From Marinobacter alexandrii (GTDB lineage Bacteria > Bacteroidota > Bacteroidia > Cytophagales > Cyclobacteriaceae), in assembly GCA_039984955.1 (NCBI GenBank), contig JBDWTN010000007.1, positions 992,001 to 1,056,000 of the forward strand: a stretch of DNA of 64,000 bases. The letters are read 5' to 3'. The notes beneath the pieces were generated by a model that did not search any database, was not told the DNA's origin, and saw only the letters and a list, made by a program, of their open reading frames with translations. How positions within the stretch are numbered: the stretch's first letter is position 1; each line of letters begins with the position of its first letter. Positions 44,497-52,508 of this stretch are shown piece after piece. A program made the position numbers and the translations under genes.

Positions 44497-45655
44497 GAAT
44501 CTAAAATTAGAAGATTTTTTATACGAACTCCCTGACGAACGGATTGCTAAACACCCACCCGCACACAGGGGTGGATCTAAGCTTCTTTGTTATAACAAGG
44601 GAAGCATCTCACACCACGAATTTAAGGACATTATAGACCTGATTCCTAAAGGTTCATTATTAGTTTTTAATGATACCAAAGTCATTCCTGCACGAATTAT
44701 TATGCATAAAGAAAGTGGTGCCAGAATTGAAATTTTTTTACTCGAACCTCTGCTACCGTCACAGGTTCATGAAGAAGTCATGAACTCATGTAAGTCCTGC
44801 ATGTGGAAATGTATGATTGGAAATGCAAAAAAATGGAAAATAGGTAGCGAGTTATGCCTCCATGAGCTGAAGCTAAAGGCAACCAGAAAAGGTCAAAATG
44901 AGGTGTGTTTTGAATGGGCAAATTCGTTCACTTTTTCGGATATTCTTACTGAGATAGGGAAAATTCCCCTTCCACCATACATTGATAGGGATGTAAATGA
45001 GAGTGATCCGGATAGATATCAAACCGTTTATTCCAAAATGAAGGGAGCGGTAGCTGCTCCAACAGCTGGATTACATTTCACGAATGAGATCATAGAATCG
45101 ATTATTAAAAAAGAGATAGACACAGACTACCTCACCCTTCATGTATCCGCCGGTACTTTTCAGCCTATAAAAAGTAATGACATAGCCGAGCATCCTATGC
45201 ATAATGAACAGGTCTGGATAAGTAAATCCAATCTGGAAAATATCATAAGGGCAAAAAAAGTGATTGCAGTTGGCACCACCTCCATGCGCACAATGGAAAG
45301 CCTATATTGGTACGGAGTTAAACTATTGAATGGCGCTAAGGAGTTTTTCATAGACAAAAGTGATCCATACTCTTATGAACCAGCAGAAAAAATTGAAGCT
45401 TTGAGTGCCGTGCTCAAGCACATGAATAGTTTGGATGTTGAGAAAATAGGTGGGCAAACTGAAATATTTATATACCCTGGTTATGACTTTAAAATCTGCG
45501 AAGGGCTTGTAACTAATTATCATTTACCTGGATCAACACTTATACTATTAGTGGCCTCTTTTATTGGGGAAGACTGGCGTAAAGTCTATGATGATGCGCT
45601 TAATAACAATTATCGATTTTTAAGCTATGGTGATAGCTCTTTACTGCTACGATAA
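44495..45655 (+). CDS. QueA-like S-adenosylmethionine:tRNA ribosyltransferase-isomerase paralog
   Basis: 386 aa from the ATG at 44495; the longer frame from 44426 is rejected because MNLKLEDFLYELPDERIAKHP is the family start. QueA makes epoxyqueuosine on tRNA from preQ1 and SAM. Family blocks are present but altered: RYQTVYSKMKGAVAAPTAGLHFT (usual REPGAVAAPTAGLHFT), HVSAGTFQP (usual HVGAGTFRP), GTTSMRTMES (usual GTTSVRTLES), and TNYHLPGSTLILLV. It is also longer than the usual about 345. Possibly a second, divergent QueA. Confidence 0.8.
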   Translation: MNLKLEDFLYELPDERIAKHPPAHRGGSKLLCYNKGSISHHEFKDIIDLIPKGSLLVFNDTKVIPARIIMHKESGARIEIFLLEPLLPSQVHEEVMNSCKSCMWKCMIGNAKKWKIGSELCLHELKLKATRKGQNEVCFEWANSFTFSDILTEIGKIPLPPYIDRDVNESDPDRYQTVYSKMKGAVAAPTAGLHFTNEIIESIIKKEIDTDYLTLHVSAGTFQPIKSNDIAEHPMHNEQVWISKSNLENIIRAKKVIAVGTTSMRTMESLYWYGVKLLNGAKEFFIDKSDPYSYEPAEKIEALSAVLKHMNSLDVEKIGGQTEIFIYPGYDFKICEGLVTNYHLPGSTLILLVASFIGEDWRKVYDDALNNNYRFLSYGDSSLLLR

Positions 45656-45760
45656 TGTGACTAGTAAGAATCATTCTTATCTCTATCATAAACTTTCTCT
45701 TTTAAATACAATTATCAAGGACTCGTAGCACTTGATTCCATATTGGTCGAAAGTATTAAA

Positions 45761-45780
45761 AATACCCAATTGTGGGTATT
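45761..45780. repeat. 8-4-8 inverted repeat overlapping a promoter
   Basis: aataccca (45761-45768) and tgggtatt (45773-45780) form a perfect inverted repeat with a 4-bp spacer. It overlaps the -33 region of a probable promoter for the 33-aa peptide, so it may be an operator. The 45656-45760 stretch before it shows nothing else. Confidence 0.5.
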
Positions 45781-45809
45781 GATTTCCGACAAAGATATCC
45801 CTTGCTTTG
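45778..45809 (+). promoter_or_regulatory. probable promoter of 33-aa peptide gene
   Basis: attg (45778-45781), 20 bp, then TTGCTTTG (45802-45809), one mismatch to TAnnTTTG. Same geometry as the promoter of the ECF operon. Transcription would start around 45816, 16 bp before the ATG. Confidence 0.4.
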
Positions 45810-45831
45810 TATGACAACTACTACTTAAGCT

Positions 45832-45933
45832 ATGAGTCAATTAATTAAAAGTTTATCTATACAGCGTATTCATATTGAGCTAGCTGGAAAATTTTTCCTT
45901 CTTGTCTTAATATTAGCATTATTGATAAGCTGA
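45832..45933 (+). CDS. 33-aa membrane peptide with its own promoter and terminator
   Basis: The frame MSQLIKSLSIQRIHIELAGK then FFLLVLILALLIS gives an amphipathic, positively charged N-terminus and one hydrophobic helix. Flanked by a probable promoter (45778-45809), an 8-4-8 inverted repeat and a strong terminator at 45979, so the unit is about 190 nt long. No homologue recognised. It could be a toxin-like or regulatory membrane peptide. Coding cannot be proven from the sequence alone. Confidence 0.45.
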   Translation: MSQLIKSLSIQRIHIELAGKFFLLVLILALLIS

Positions 45934-45978
45934 GATCGCTCTGATCACCACACTACTTTACCGTTAAACATTTATTTG

Positions 45979-46001
45979 AAGCGCCTTCGGGCGCTTTTTT
46001 T
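45979..46001 (+). terminator. strong intrinsic terminator
   Basis: Stem aagcgcc/ggcgctt (45979-45985 with 45990-45996) with a ttcg tetraloop and seven T. No annotated gene ends close upstream except the 33-aa frame (stop 45933), so it marks that short transcript or the queA-like transcript (stop 45655). Confidence 0.85.
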
Positions 46002-46055
46002 ATTTACAATACCGAATAAGATTTTGATTATTTTCGTTTCCTAAATGACTCCACA

Positions 46056-46994
46056 ATGCTGTTTATAAAACGACTTTCATTCATAATCATCACATTGATG
46101 GCTGTGGCTTATATCGGTTTATCCTATATGCTTTCCAACCGTGTTTTAAAGACAAATAGCTCATTTCAGAAGACACTAGATGATATCAATAAGTATTGGG
46201 GCACGAACTATGAAGAAATGGTCGCACTACTGCCTCCTCCCTCCGACTTTAGCGTTGAAAGTATTGATAACATTCAAATTAGAGGTAAATATTTTGCGGT
46301 AAGTGATTCATCATCATGCTTGTTTATATTCTCACATGGTTGGGCACGTAGCTGGCAAAACATGCTCAAATATTACCCAGTAGTCGATGACTGTGGGTGC
46401 AATATCATCATGTATGACCATCGTGCACATGGGGATAGTGGTGGTCAATACCCTACAGGTGGGATCATGGAAGCTAAAGACCTAATATCTGTTACAGCTT
46501 GGGCTATCCAAAATAAAAATTACTCCTGGAATCAAATAGCATGGTTAGGTAGTTCCTGGGGAGCGGGTGCTGCACTTATTGCTGGCTCAGAAGATCTAAA
46601 TCCTGCTTTCATCATTGCTGACTCACCTTTTCAGGATTGGTATACAGCCATTTTTGAGAGAGCTATTGACGACTATGGATCATGGGTAAATGGAGTTGCG
46701 CCAGCAGTAATGTTTTGGGTGAATATGCGAGCTGACATCAATTATAAAGAAGCAAATCCCATGGAAAAATCTAAAGATATTGACGAGCCTGTTTTCCTTA
46801 TCCATTCAAAAGCAGACCCCAAAACCAACTCCCAACAATCTGTCAACATCGCAAGGAATCTAAATGCATCCTCGGAATTTCATCACACTGAGTGGGGAAA
46901 CATCCATGTCATGGATGTAATCAGCAACAAAACTGAATTCAAAGCCCTTCTCAAAAATTTTATAGAAAAAAATGATATCAACGCTTTTAAATGA
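46056..46994 (+). CDS. membrane-anchored alpha/beta hydrolase
   Basis: 312 aa. N-terminal hydrophobic anchor (about 7-28). Alpha/beta hydrolase core: LFIFSHGWARSW (oxyanion HG), YDHRAHGDSGG, the nucleophile elbow LGSSWGAGAAL (Ser in GxSxG), HSKADPKT (acid Asp), and a His in GNIHVMD. Peptidase- or esterase-like (S9/BAAT-like); substrate unknown. The active site would face the periplasm. Confidence 0.85.
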   Translation: MLFIKRLSFIIITLMAVAYIGLSYMLSNRVLKTNSSFQKTLDDINKYWGTNYEEMVALLPPPSDFSVESIDNIQIRGKYFAVSDSSSCLFIFSHGWARSWQNMLKYYPVVDDCGCNIIMYDHRAHGDSGGQYPTGGIMEAKDLISVTAWAIQNKNYSWNQIAWLGSSWGAGAALIAGSEDLNPAFIIADSPFQDWYTAIFERAIDDYGSWVNGVAPAVMFWVNMRADINYKEANPMEKSKDIDEPVFLIHSKADPKTNSQQSVNIARNLNASSEFHHTEWGNIHVMDVISNKTEFKALLKNFIEKNDINAFK

Positions 46995-47132
46995 GATTTT
47001 AGTAAGGTGATTTCTAAGCCAGCTTTATAAGTTGACTGAACTTTTACGATTTCCTCATTTTCTAAGCCACGAAAATCATTACATTTTTATTGATTCCATC
47101 GTTTTAACGATATTGTAAGCAAAATTTAGATA

Positions 47133-47873
47133 ATGTTACTTCTAAGGCGAGTAAGGCACGAATTAATGAAAAAGAATAGGTTTACCTCTTACTTACTATA
47201 TGCGTTGGGAGAAATATTGTTGGTAGTGGTGGGTATATTGATCGCAGTATTACTGAACAATTCGAACAACCAATCCAAGCTGGATAGAATAGAAGAACTA
47301 TCAATCGTTCGTCTATCAGAAGATTTGAAAGATGATATTAATCGTTACGATTTTCTAGATTTTCGTATTAGCGAGCGAATTCACCTATGTGATTCTACTC
47401 TTAATCTTATTAAAAGTCAAAAGAGCTTGGATGAGCGCTTAGGCATCATATCTATCCATCAGATCAATTTCTTTCTTGTAGAATCGAATACCACCACCTA
47501 TGACGAAATGTTAAATACCGGACGTCTTTACTCCATGAAGGATAAAGAACTCAGGACTCAGGTTATCAAATATTATCGAGATGTAAATAAATGGAGTACA
47601 TATATTGAGCGAGATAATCAACAAATTAGGAGTAAAATGATCCAACCAAATTACAACGATTACTGGGTCCTTCAAGAGGATATTTGGGATGGTCAAGTCA
47701 TAAACACTCAAAAGTATCCATGGCTTTTAAGTACATATTCACGAGAAATCAAAGACATAGAAGCCCTCATAGATCAAGCAGAAGATGGGTTTAGATCTAG
47801 TAAAAAACATATTGGATATCTTAAAAGGCAAGCTGAAGAATTGCTTTTAAAAATAGCTAAGGACGAATTATAA
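47133..47873 (+). CDS. DUF6090-family membrane protein
   Basis: 246 aa. Start RRVRHELMKKNRFTSYLLYALGEILLVVVGILIAVLLNNSNN is the hallmark of DUF6090 (charged head, YLLYALGEI, one membrane helix ending in NN). The rest is a helical, probably periplasmic domain with no known motif. Function unknown. 25 bp before the hemolysin III gene; a related gene lies after it. Confidence 0.78.
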   Translation: MLLLRRVRHELMKKNRFTSYLLYALGEILLVVVGILIAVLLNNSNNQSKLDRIEELSIVRLSEDLKDDINRYDFLDFRISERIHLCDSTLNLIKSQKSLDERLGIISIHQINFFLVESNTTTYDEMLNTGRLYSMKDKELRTQVIKYYRDVNKWSTYIERDNQQIRSKMIQPNYNDYWVLQEDIWDGQVINTQKYPWLLSTYSREIKDIEALIDQAEDGFRSSKKHIGYLKRQAEELLLKIAKDEL

Positions 47874-47898
47874 AATAATTTCCACAACTTGCTGATCA

Positions 47899-48525
47899 AT
47901 GTCAGAAGCTCACTATTCCGCACCCGAAGAACGACTTAATGTACTTTCTCATGGCTTTGGAATCATTGCCAGTATTGCAGCCTTAATGATGATGGTAATA
48001 GAGGCTGATTCATTTATTGAATATATATCAACGATTGTTTTTGGCATGAGCCTGATTTTACTTTACAGTGCTTCCACCCTTTATCATGCTGCAAAAGAAA
48101 GCAAACTCAGAGCGAGGTTAAGGATCATGGATCATGCAGCAATCTATATCTTGATAGCCGGGACTTACACCCCCGTTTGTCTAATTACATTGTCAGAAAG
48201 TGTTGGGCAACTTCTATTTTATGTGATTTGGAGCGTAGGCATATTCGGAGTAGTTCTTAAACTATTCTTCACTGGTAAGTATGATCGGCTCTCTACTATA
48301 ATGTATATAGCCATGGGTTGGATTGCTATTTTCGCAATTAAGCCTCTGCTTAGCACTATGAATACCGAGGGTCTCCTATGGTTATTAGCCGGAGGAGTAT
48401 TCTACACTTTGGGCGCAGTTCTGTATAGTATAAAATCAATTCCCTTCAATCATGCAGTTTTCCACTTTTGTGTACTTGGTGGTAGCGCTAGTCATTTTAT
48501 GATGATTTATCTTCATGTCTTATAA
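47899..48525 (+). CDS. hemolysin III family (YqfA/PAQR) membrane protein
   Basis: 208 aa with seven membrane segments. PAQR signatures: ERLNVLSHGFGIIASI (start), YSASTLYHAAKESK, MDHAAIYILIAGTYTPV and FNHAVFHFCVLGGSASHFMMI. His residues in these are the metal ligands of the progestin/adipoQ-receptor hydrolase fold (ceramidase-like). Role in bacteria uncertain. Confidence 0.9.
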   Translation: MSEAHYSAPEERLNVLSHGFGIIASIAALMMMVIEADSFIEYISTIVFGMSLILLYSASTLYHAAKESKLRARLRIMDHAAIYILIAGTYTPVCLITLSESVGQLLFYVIWSVGIFGVVLKLFFTGKYDRLSTIMYIAMGWIAIFAIKPLLSTMNTEGLLWLLAGGVFYTLGAVLYSIKSIPFNHAVFHFCVLGGSASHFMMIYLHVL

Positions 48526-48555
48526 GGATTACACCGAGTTGAATAATCAAAGCCC

Positions 48556-49260
48556 ATGAAAAAAATCTTTCAAACTTTCTTTGAGAAATGGCCTGAATAT
48601 CTTTTGGAGATTTTAGTGATTACCATTGGGATTTTGGGAGCCTTCACATTGAATAATTGGAAAGAGCGCTCAAATACACAAGAGCAAGTAAGAAGATCAC
48701 TGCAGAATGTAATCAGTGAGTTGGAAGACGATTCTGTCCAATTTCATTACCAACAGGAAAGCTCGAGTCAAACCCTTGAAAATCTTCGTAATCTACTAGA
48801 TGTGGTACTTAATCCAAATTCCTCTACCGATAGTATGGAATACTTTTATCACAAATCAAGAAGTTTCATACTATACGTTCCTCAGAACAGTTCTTTTCAG
48901 TCCATGAATCAACTGGGTCTATTACAGTATATTTCTAACCCAGATCTTCTCTACCAAATCCAAAATTATTATACGTTCACTCAGCCTAATGTGAAAATCT
49001 TGCGAGATATAGAGGAACAAAGATTTAAAGAGAATATGAACACCATAAACACCGACCCAGCAATCATAATGAAAGAAGCTGGTTGGGATGATTTACCATT
49101 AGACTATAATGAAGTAAAAAGCATTCTTCAAAAACCGGAAAATTTCAGGAAAGTTTACCGTTATGGTAAAATTCAGGAATATCTAATTAGCCGGTCTGAA
49201 GGATATGTGTCTACCAATGCAGAATTACTTGCTATGCTCAGGTCGTACCTGAAAGAATAG
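48556..49260 (+). CDS. DUF6090-like membrane protein
   Basis: 234 aa. Same layout as the gene at 47133: WPEYLLEILVITIGILGAFTLNNWKE (membrane helix ending NN) followed by helical region with ISELEDDSVQFHYQQ. Probably homologous but sequence divergent. Starts 30 bp after the hemolysin III gene. Function unknown. Confidence 0.68.
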   Translation: MKKIFQTFFEKWPEYLLEILVITIGILGAFTLNNWKERSNTQEQVRRSLQNVISELEDDSVQFHYQQESSSQTLENLRNLLDVVLNPNSSTDSMEYFYHKSRSFILYVPQNSSFQSMNQLGLLQYISNPDLLYQIQNYYTFTQPNVKILRDIEEQRFKENMNTINTDPAIIMKEAGWDDLPLDYNEVKSILQKPENFRKVYRYGKIQEYLISRSEGYVSTNAELLAMLRSYLKE

Positions 49261-49266
49261 TTTGTA

Positions 49267-51057
49267 TCACTCTTCCCAAAATTCATACTCATAGTGGATA
49301 GTGTACTCTCGCTCTGAATATCTATTCAAAATTTCTGTTCGATCCTTCAAACCGTCATCATAGTAATGAATTCGGGTGTTTAGCACCTCTCCATCTTTAA
49401 AGTACTCTGACTTGGTTAGCAAACTATTTTCATAATAAAACCTACGCTCATAATCCCCTAAAACAACCCTCGTTAATAAATCCTGATCATACTCATAAGA
49501 TGCTGAGAGTCTTTTTATTTCAGACTTTTTTTTCATTCGAGACTGTATTTCCTTTTGATCATCAGTTAGACTTTTTTCCGCACCTAATCGTAATGTTATC
49601 CTGGTTTTATTCCCATTTTCATCTATGGCGTATTCAGTTTTTGAAAAGATCTTCATCAGCTTTCGATCTTGGTACTCAAAGTATTCAGTCCTTTCTGGAG
49701 AACCCAACTCAATAAATTTATCTGGATTTACCAACTCCATTTTTCTCAATATTTGATTGGGCAAATCATCATTATCCACTTCAACAATATCTCGCCAAAA
49801 ATCTCCTGATTGAGGCTTATTCTTCAAATTCCTTGCATAAGCAGCAGGCCAGTCATGACCATACAAAAAATTGTTTTCAGCTTTCCCTAAGGAAAGTCCA
49901 TCCATTATATGTGGCAACAAATTTTTATTTGGGACTTGCCAAAACTCTCTCTTTATCTCATATTTTCGATCATAGGGATAGGTAGTTTGTTCTACAAATT
50001 CATCAAGTGTTCCATCTGGATGATAAGATGCAATTGATACAACTTTGCCTGTTTTTTGCTGAGTATCTATTTGATGACTTGTAAATCGTGTAGTAATTTT
50101 TCTCACATCAATCATCCGTTCATTCAATAGCATTTCAGACGAAGAAATTTTCTCGCAACTCACAGTGAAAAACAAAATAATTGTAGAAACAATGGAAAAA
50201 AGCAATGTCCAATTTTTATGCTTAGTCGGGCTTGTTAATGCGACAATTCTAGACTTTAAGTGATGAGCACTAAAATGATTCATAAGGGCTGGTTTGGTTC
50301 TTTGCGACAGTGACAAAAGGGTATTTGCGTAACTGGCTCTTTCTTCAGTCTGAAGAAGTTTAGCATCAACCTCTAATTCAGTATTAATTCCAATAATTCT
50401 TCTCAATATCCAGGCAAAAGGATTGAGCCAGAAAAGAGCACTGTAAATTTGACTGATTAAAATATCAAAACTGTGAATAAGTTCGCTATGAGCTAATTCA
50501 TGTTTAAAAATAATCCTCCTACCCTCATAGATGGAGCTTCCTATAAAAATCCAATTAAAAAATGAAGCACCTTTAAATGATTTATCTGGCACTTCATAAA
50601 TACGGATGCCCTGCTCTAGAGACGAAATAGCATTCCTTCTTATGCTAAAGATTTGAAATAGCCCAAGAAGGATTCTCATCATGAAAAAGAAAGAAATCGC
50701 GATATATATTATAAAGAATATAGAAGTCCACTCAATTACATTAGAAGAATTATTATTTAGAATAGGTTGAATATTGGACTCTTCGAATTCTTTACCTATC
50801 AATATATCATTTATAAGATCTTCATTATTAGGTTCTGCAGTCCCAATCGATTCACTTACTAACGTACCTAAATTCATATCGGGAGCACGTCGAGTTTGAA
50901 TAGAGGTCAATGGAAATAATACAGAAAACAACAACCAACCTAATAGATAGAATCTTCTAAAAGCTGGACCTGTATGTTTCCTTAAAAGAAGATGAATCAG
51001 CCAAAAAAATAAGGACACAAAAAGCATTTCCAGATAAAAGGTTATTAAAGAACTCAT
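49267..51057 (-). CDS. M56 (BlaR1-like) membrane metallopeptidase with large extra domain
   Basis: 596 aa. Four membrane segments, with the zinc motif HELAH (186-190) on a cytoplasmic loop, as in BlaR1. Helix WTLLFSIVSTIILFFTVSC (about 277-297) precedes a long periplasmic sensor part (about 300-596), ending in a series of short strand pairs such as YEYDQDLLTRVVLGDYERRFYYENSLLTKSEYF and RIHYYDDGLKDRTE, resembling YD-type beta repeats. BlaR1 senses a ligand and cleaves BlaI; the ligand here is unknown. It overlaps the blaI-like gene by 4 bp. Confidence 0.88.
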   Translation of the reverse strand: MSSLITFYLEMLFVSLFFWLIHLLLRKHTGPAFRRFYLLGWLLFSVLFPLTSIQTRRAPDMNLGTLVSESIGTAEPNNEDLINDILIGKEFEESNIQPILNNNSSNVIEWTSIFFIIYIAISFFFMMRILLGLFQIFSIRRNAISSLEQGIRIYEVPDKSFKGASFFNWIFIGSSIYEGRRIIFKHELAHSELIHSFDILISQIYSALFWLNPFAWILRRIIGINTELEVDAKLLQTEERASYANTLLSLSQRTKPALMNHFSAHHLKSRIVALTSPTKHKNWTLLFSIVSTIILFFTVSCEKISSSEMLLNERMIDVRKITTRFTSHQIDTQQKTGKVVSIASYHPDGTLDEFVEQTTYPYDRKYEIKREFWQVPNKNLLPHIMDGLSLGKAENNFLYGHDWPAAYARNLKNKPQSGDFWRDIVEVDNDDLPNQILRKMELVNPDKFIELGSPERTEYFEYQDRKLMKIFSKTEYAIDENGNKTRITLRLGAEKSLTDDQKEIQSRMKKKSEIKRLSASYEYDQDLLTRVVLGDYERRFYYENSLLTKSEYFKDGEVLNTRIHYYDDGLKDRTEILNRYSEREYTIHYEYEFWEE

Positions 51058-51407
51058 AGCTTGTTAATTAAAGTTTTCAATTCACTGACATCCTTTTCAG
51101 AAACATCCTCATCTTCTAACATTTGAGATAGCAAACCTTTGTAGGATCCATCAAAATATTCCAAGACCATGCCCTTTAAGATTTGTTTACGATATACACT
51201 TCGTGTTACAACAGGAAAATACTGATGAGTTCTACCATAAGCTTTGTGCCCCACCATTCCTTTGGCTTCAAGGATTCTCACCAATGATGACACTGTATTA
51301 TATGGTGTGCCTTTTGGAAGATGCTCTACTATTTCTTTCACAAAAACTTCGCCCTTCTCCCAGATAATCTTCATAATAGGCTCTTCAGCCTTTGTCAATC
51401 GTTCCAT
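51054..51407 (-). CDS. BlaI/MecI/CopY-type repressor
   Basis: 117 aa winged-helix repressor: LTKAEEPIMKIIWEKGEVFVKEIVEHL then YNTVSSLVRILEAKGMVGHKAYGRTHQYFPV, and the dimerisation tail. BlaI is cleaved by the M56 protein, releasing target promoters. The operator pair lies just upstream, between it and the divergent YdeI-like gene, so both operons are probably controlled by it. Confidence 0.93.
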   Translation of the reverse strand: MERLTKAEEPIMKIIWEKGEVFVKEIVEHLPKGTPYNTVSSLVRILEAKGMVGHKAYGRTHQYFPVVTRSVYRKQILKGMVLEYFDGSYKGLLSQMLEDEDVSEKDVSELKTLINKL

Positions 51408-51417
51408 AGCTAAATAT

Positions 51418-51453
51418 AACTGAAAAATCAGTTTTATAACTAAAAAATCAGTT
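51418..51453. promoter_or_regulatory. pair of BlaI operators
   Basis: aactgaaaaatcagtt (51418-51433) is a perfect inverted repeat (AACTGA-N4-TCAGTT). A second copy, aactaaaaaatcagtt (51438-51453), has one mismatch. They are exactly 20 bp apart, two helical turns, fitting two repressor dimers on one DNA face. The site sits between the divergent blaI and YdeI-like genes. Confidence 0.65.
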
Positions 51454-51469
51454 TTATTAAAATTAATGT

Positions 51470-51985
51470 ATGAATAACCGTTTTAAAGCTTCTATTCTCA
51501 AATTCGAATATGATTTATGGAGTTACTACCTAGCCGTTCCCAAACCAATAGGGGACAAGTTCATTGAAGGTGACGATCGAAGAGTGATTTGTGTTATTAA
51601 TAAAAGTACTCCAATTTATAGTGCATTGATGTCAAAAGGAGATGTGTATAGTATTTATGTGAAAAAGGACTTCATGAAAAAACATGAACTAGTAGAAGGT
51701 GATGAAGTAGATGTAACACTTGAGAAGGACAGGTCTGAGTATGGAATGCCAATGCCAGAGTCTTTCCAAGTTTTACTAGATCAGGATAAGGAAGGGTGCC
51801 TGTATTTTCATGCACTTACCAAAGGCAAGCAGCGTACACTCATTCATCTAGTAGGGAAAGTCAAAAATGTAGATAGTCAACTGGCTAAAGGATTAGCAAT
51901 TATGCAACACCTCAAGGAATCTCAAGGTCAGCTGGATTTCAAACGACTCAATATCCTTATCAAGGAATACAATAATCGTAAGTAA
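51470..51985 (+). CDS. DUF1905 / YdeI-OmpD-associated family protein
   Basis: 171 aa. N-terminal DUF1905-like barrel (KASILKFEYDLWSYYLAVPKPIG...VICVINKSTPIYSALMSKGD...YSIYVKKDFMKKHELVEGDEVDVTLEKDRSEYGMPMPESFQVLL) and a short YdeI-like C-terminal helical end. Role unknown; YdeI-like genes are linked to stress resistance in other bacteria. First gene of the divergent operon controlled by the twin operators. Confidence 0.75.
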   Translation: MNNRFKASILKFEYDLWSYYLAVPKPIGDKFIEGDDRRVICVINKSTPIYSALMSKGDVYSIYVKKDFMKKHELVEGDEVDVTLEKDRSEYGMPMPESFQVLLDQDKEGCLYFHALTKGKQRTLIHLVGKVKNVDSQLAKGLAIMQHLKESQGQLDFKRLNILIKEYNNRK

Positions 51986-52009
51986 GAACTTACATTTGTT
52001 TGTTTAGAA

Positions 52010-52495
52010 ATGAATGTAAAGAAAATTGGTTTCAGAGGCGGTTGCCATTGGTGTACAGAAGGGGTATTCAGTATTGTTAAAGGTGTAATTAACATTAATC
52101 AAGGTTGGATAGCATCAGACATTCCATATGAATCATTCTCTGAAGCTATCATAGTTGAATACGAATCAATTGAAGTCGATCTGGATAATTTGATCAAAAT
52201 CCACCTTCATACTCATGCTTGTATCTTCGATCATTCAATGAGGGGAAAATATAGATCTGCTGTATATGCCTTCAATCAATTAGATAAAGACGAATCCAGA
52301 AAAGTGATCATGAGATATTGTGCAGATTTTGATAGTCCTATTGTTACTAAAACTCTGATGTTTAGAGCATTCAAATCCTCTGAAGAAAGATATCAAGATT
52401 ATTATCAAAAAAATCCGGAGAAACCTTTTTGTCAAACGTATATTTCTCCAAAAGTGAATATGCTAATGAAAGAGTTTAGCAACCTAACCCAATGA
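52010..52495 (+). CDS. divergent MsrA-like peptide methionine sulfoxide reductase
   Basis: 161 aa. GGCHWCTEGVF carries catalytic Cys12 (usual GCFW; here His instead of Phe), and HTHACIFDHSMRGKYRSAVYAF matches the family HDP...QYRS block with substitutions. The second half (ERYQDYYQKNPEKPFCQTYISPK) matches YHQ.YL...PYC in the MsrA end, with Cys140 as resolving Cys candidate. It should reduce Met-S-sulfoxide, if active. 13 bp before the next gene. Confidence 0.8.
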   Translation: MNVKKIGFRGGCHWCTEGVFSIVKGVININQGWIASDIPYESFSEAIIVEYESIEVDLDNLIKIHLHTHACIFDHSMRGKYRSAVYAFNQLDKDESRKVIMRYCADFDSPIVTKTLMFRAFKSSEERYQDYYQKNPEKPFCQTYISPKVNMLMKEFSNLTQ

Positions 52496-52508
52496 TTAAC
52501 TTCGATAC

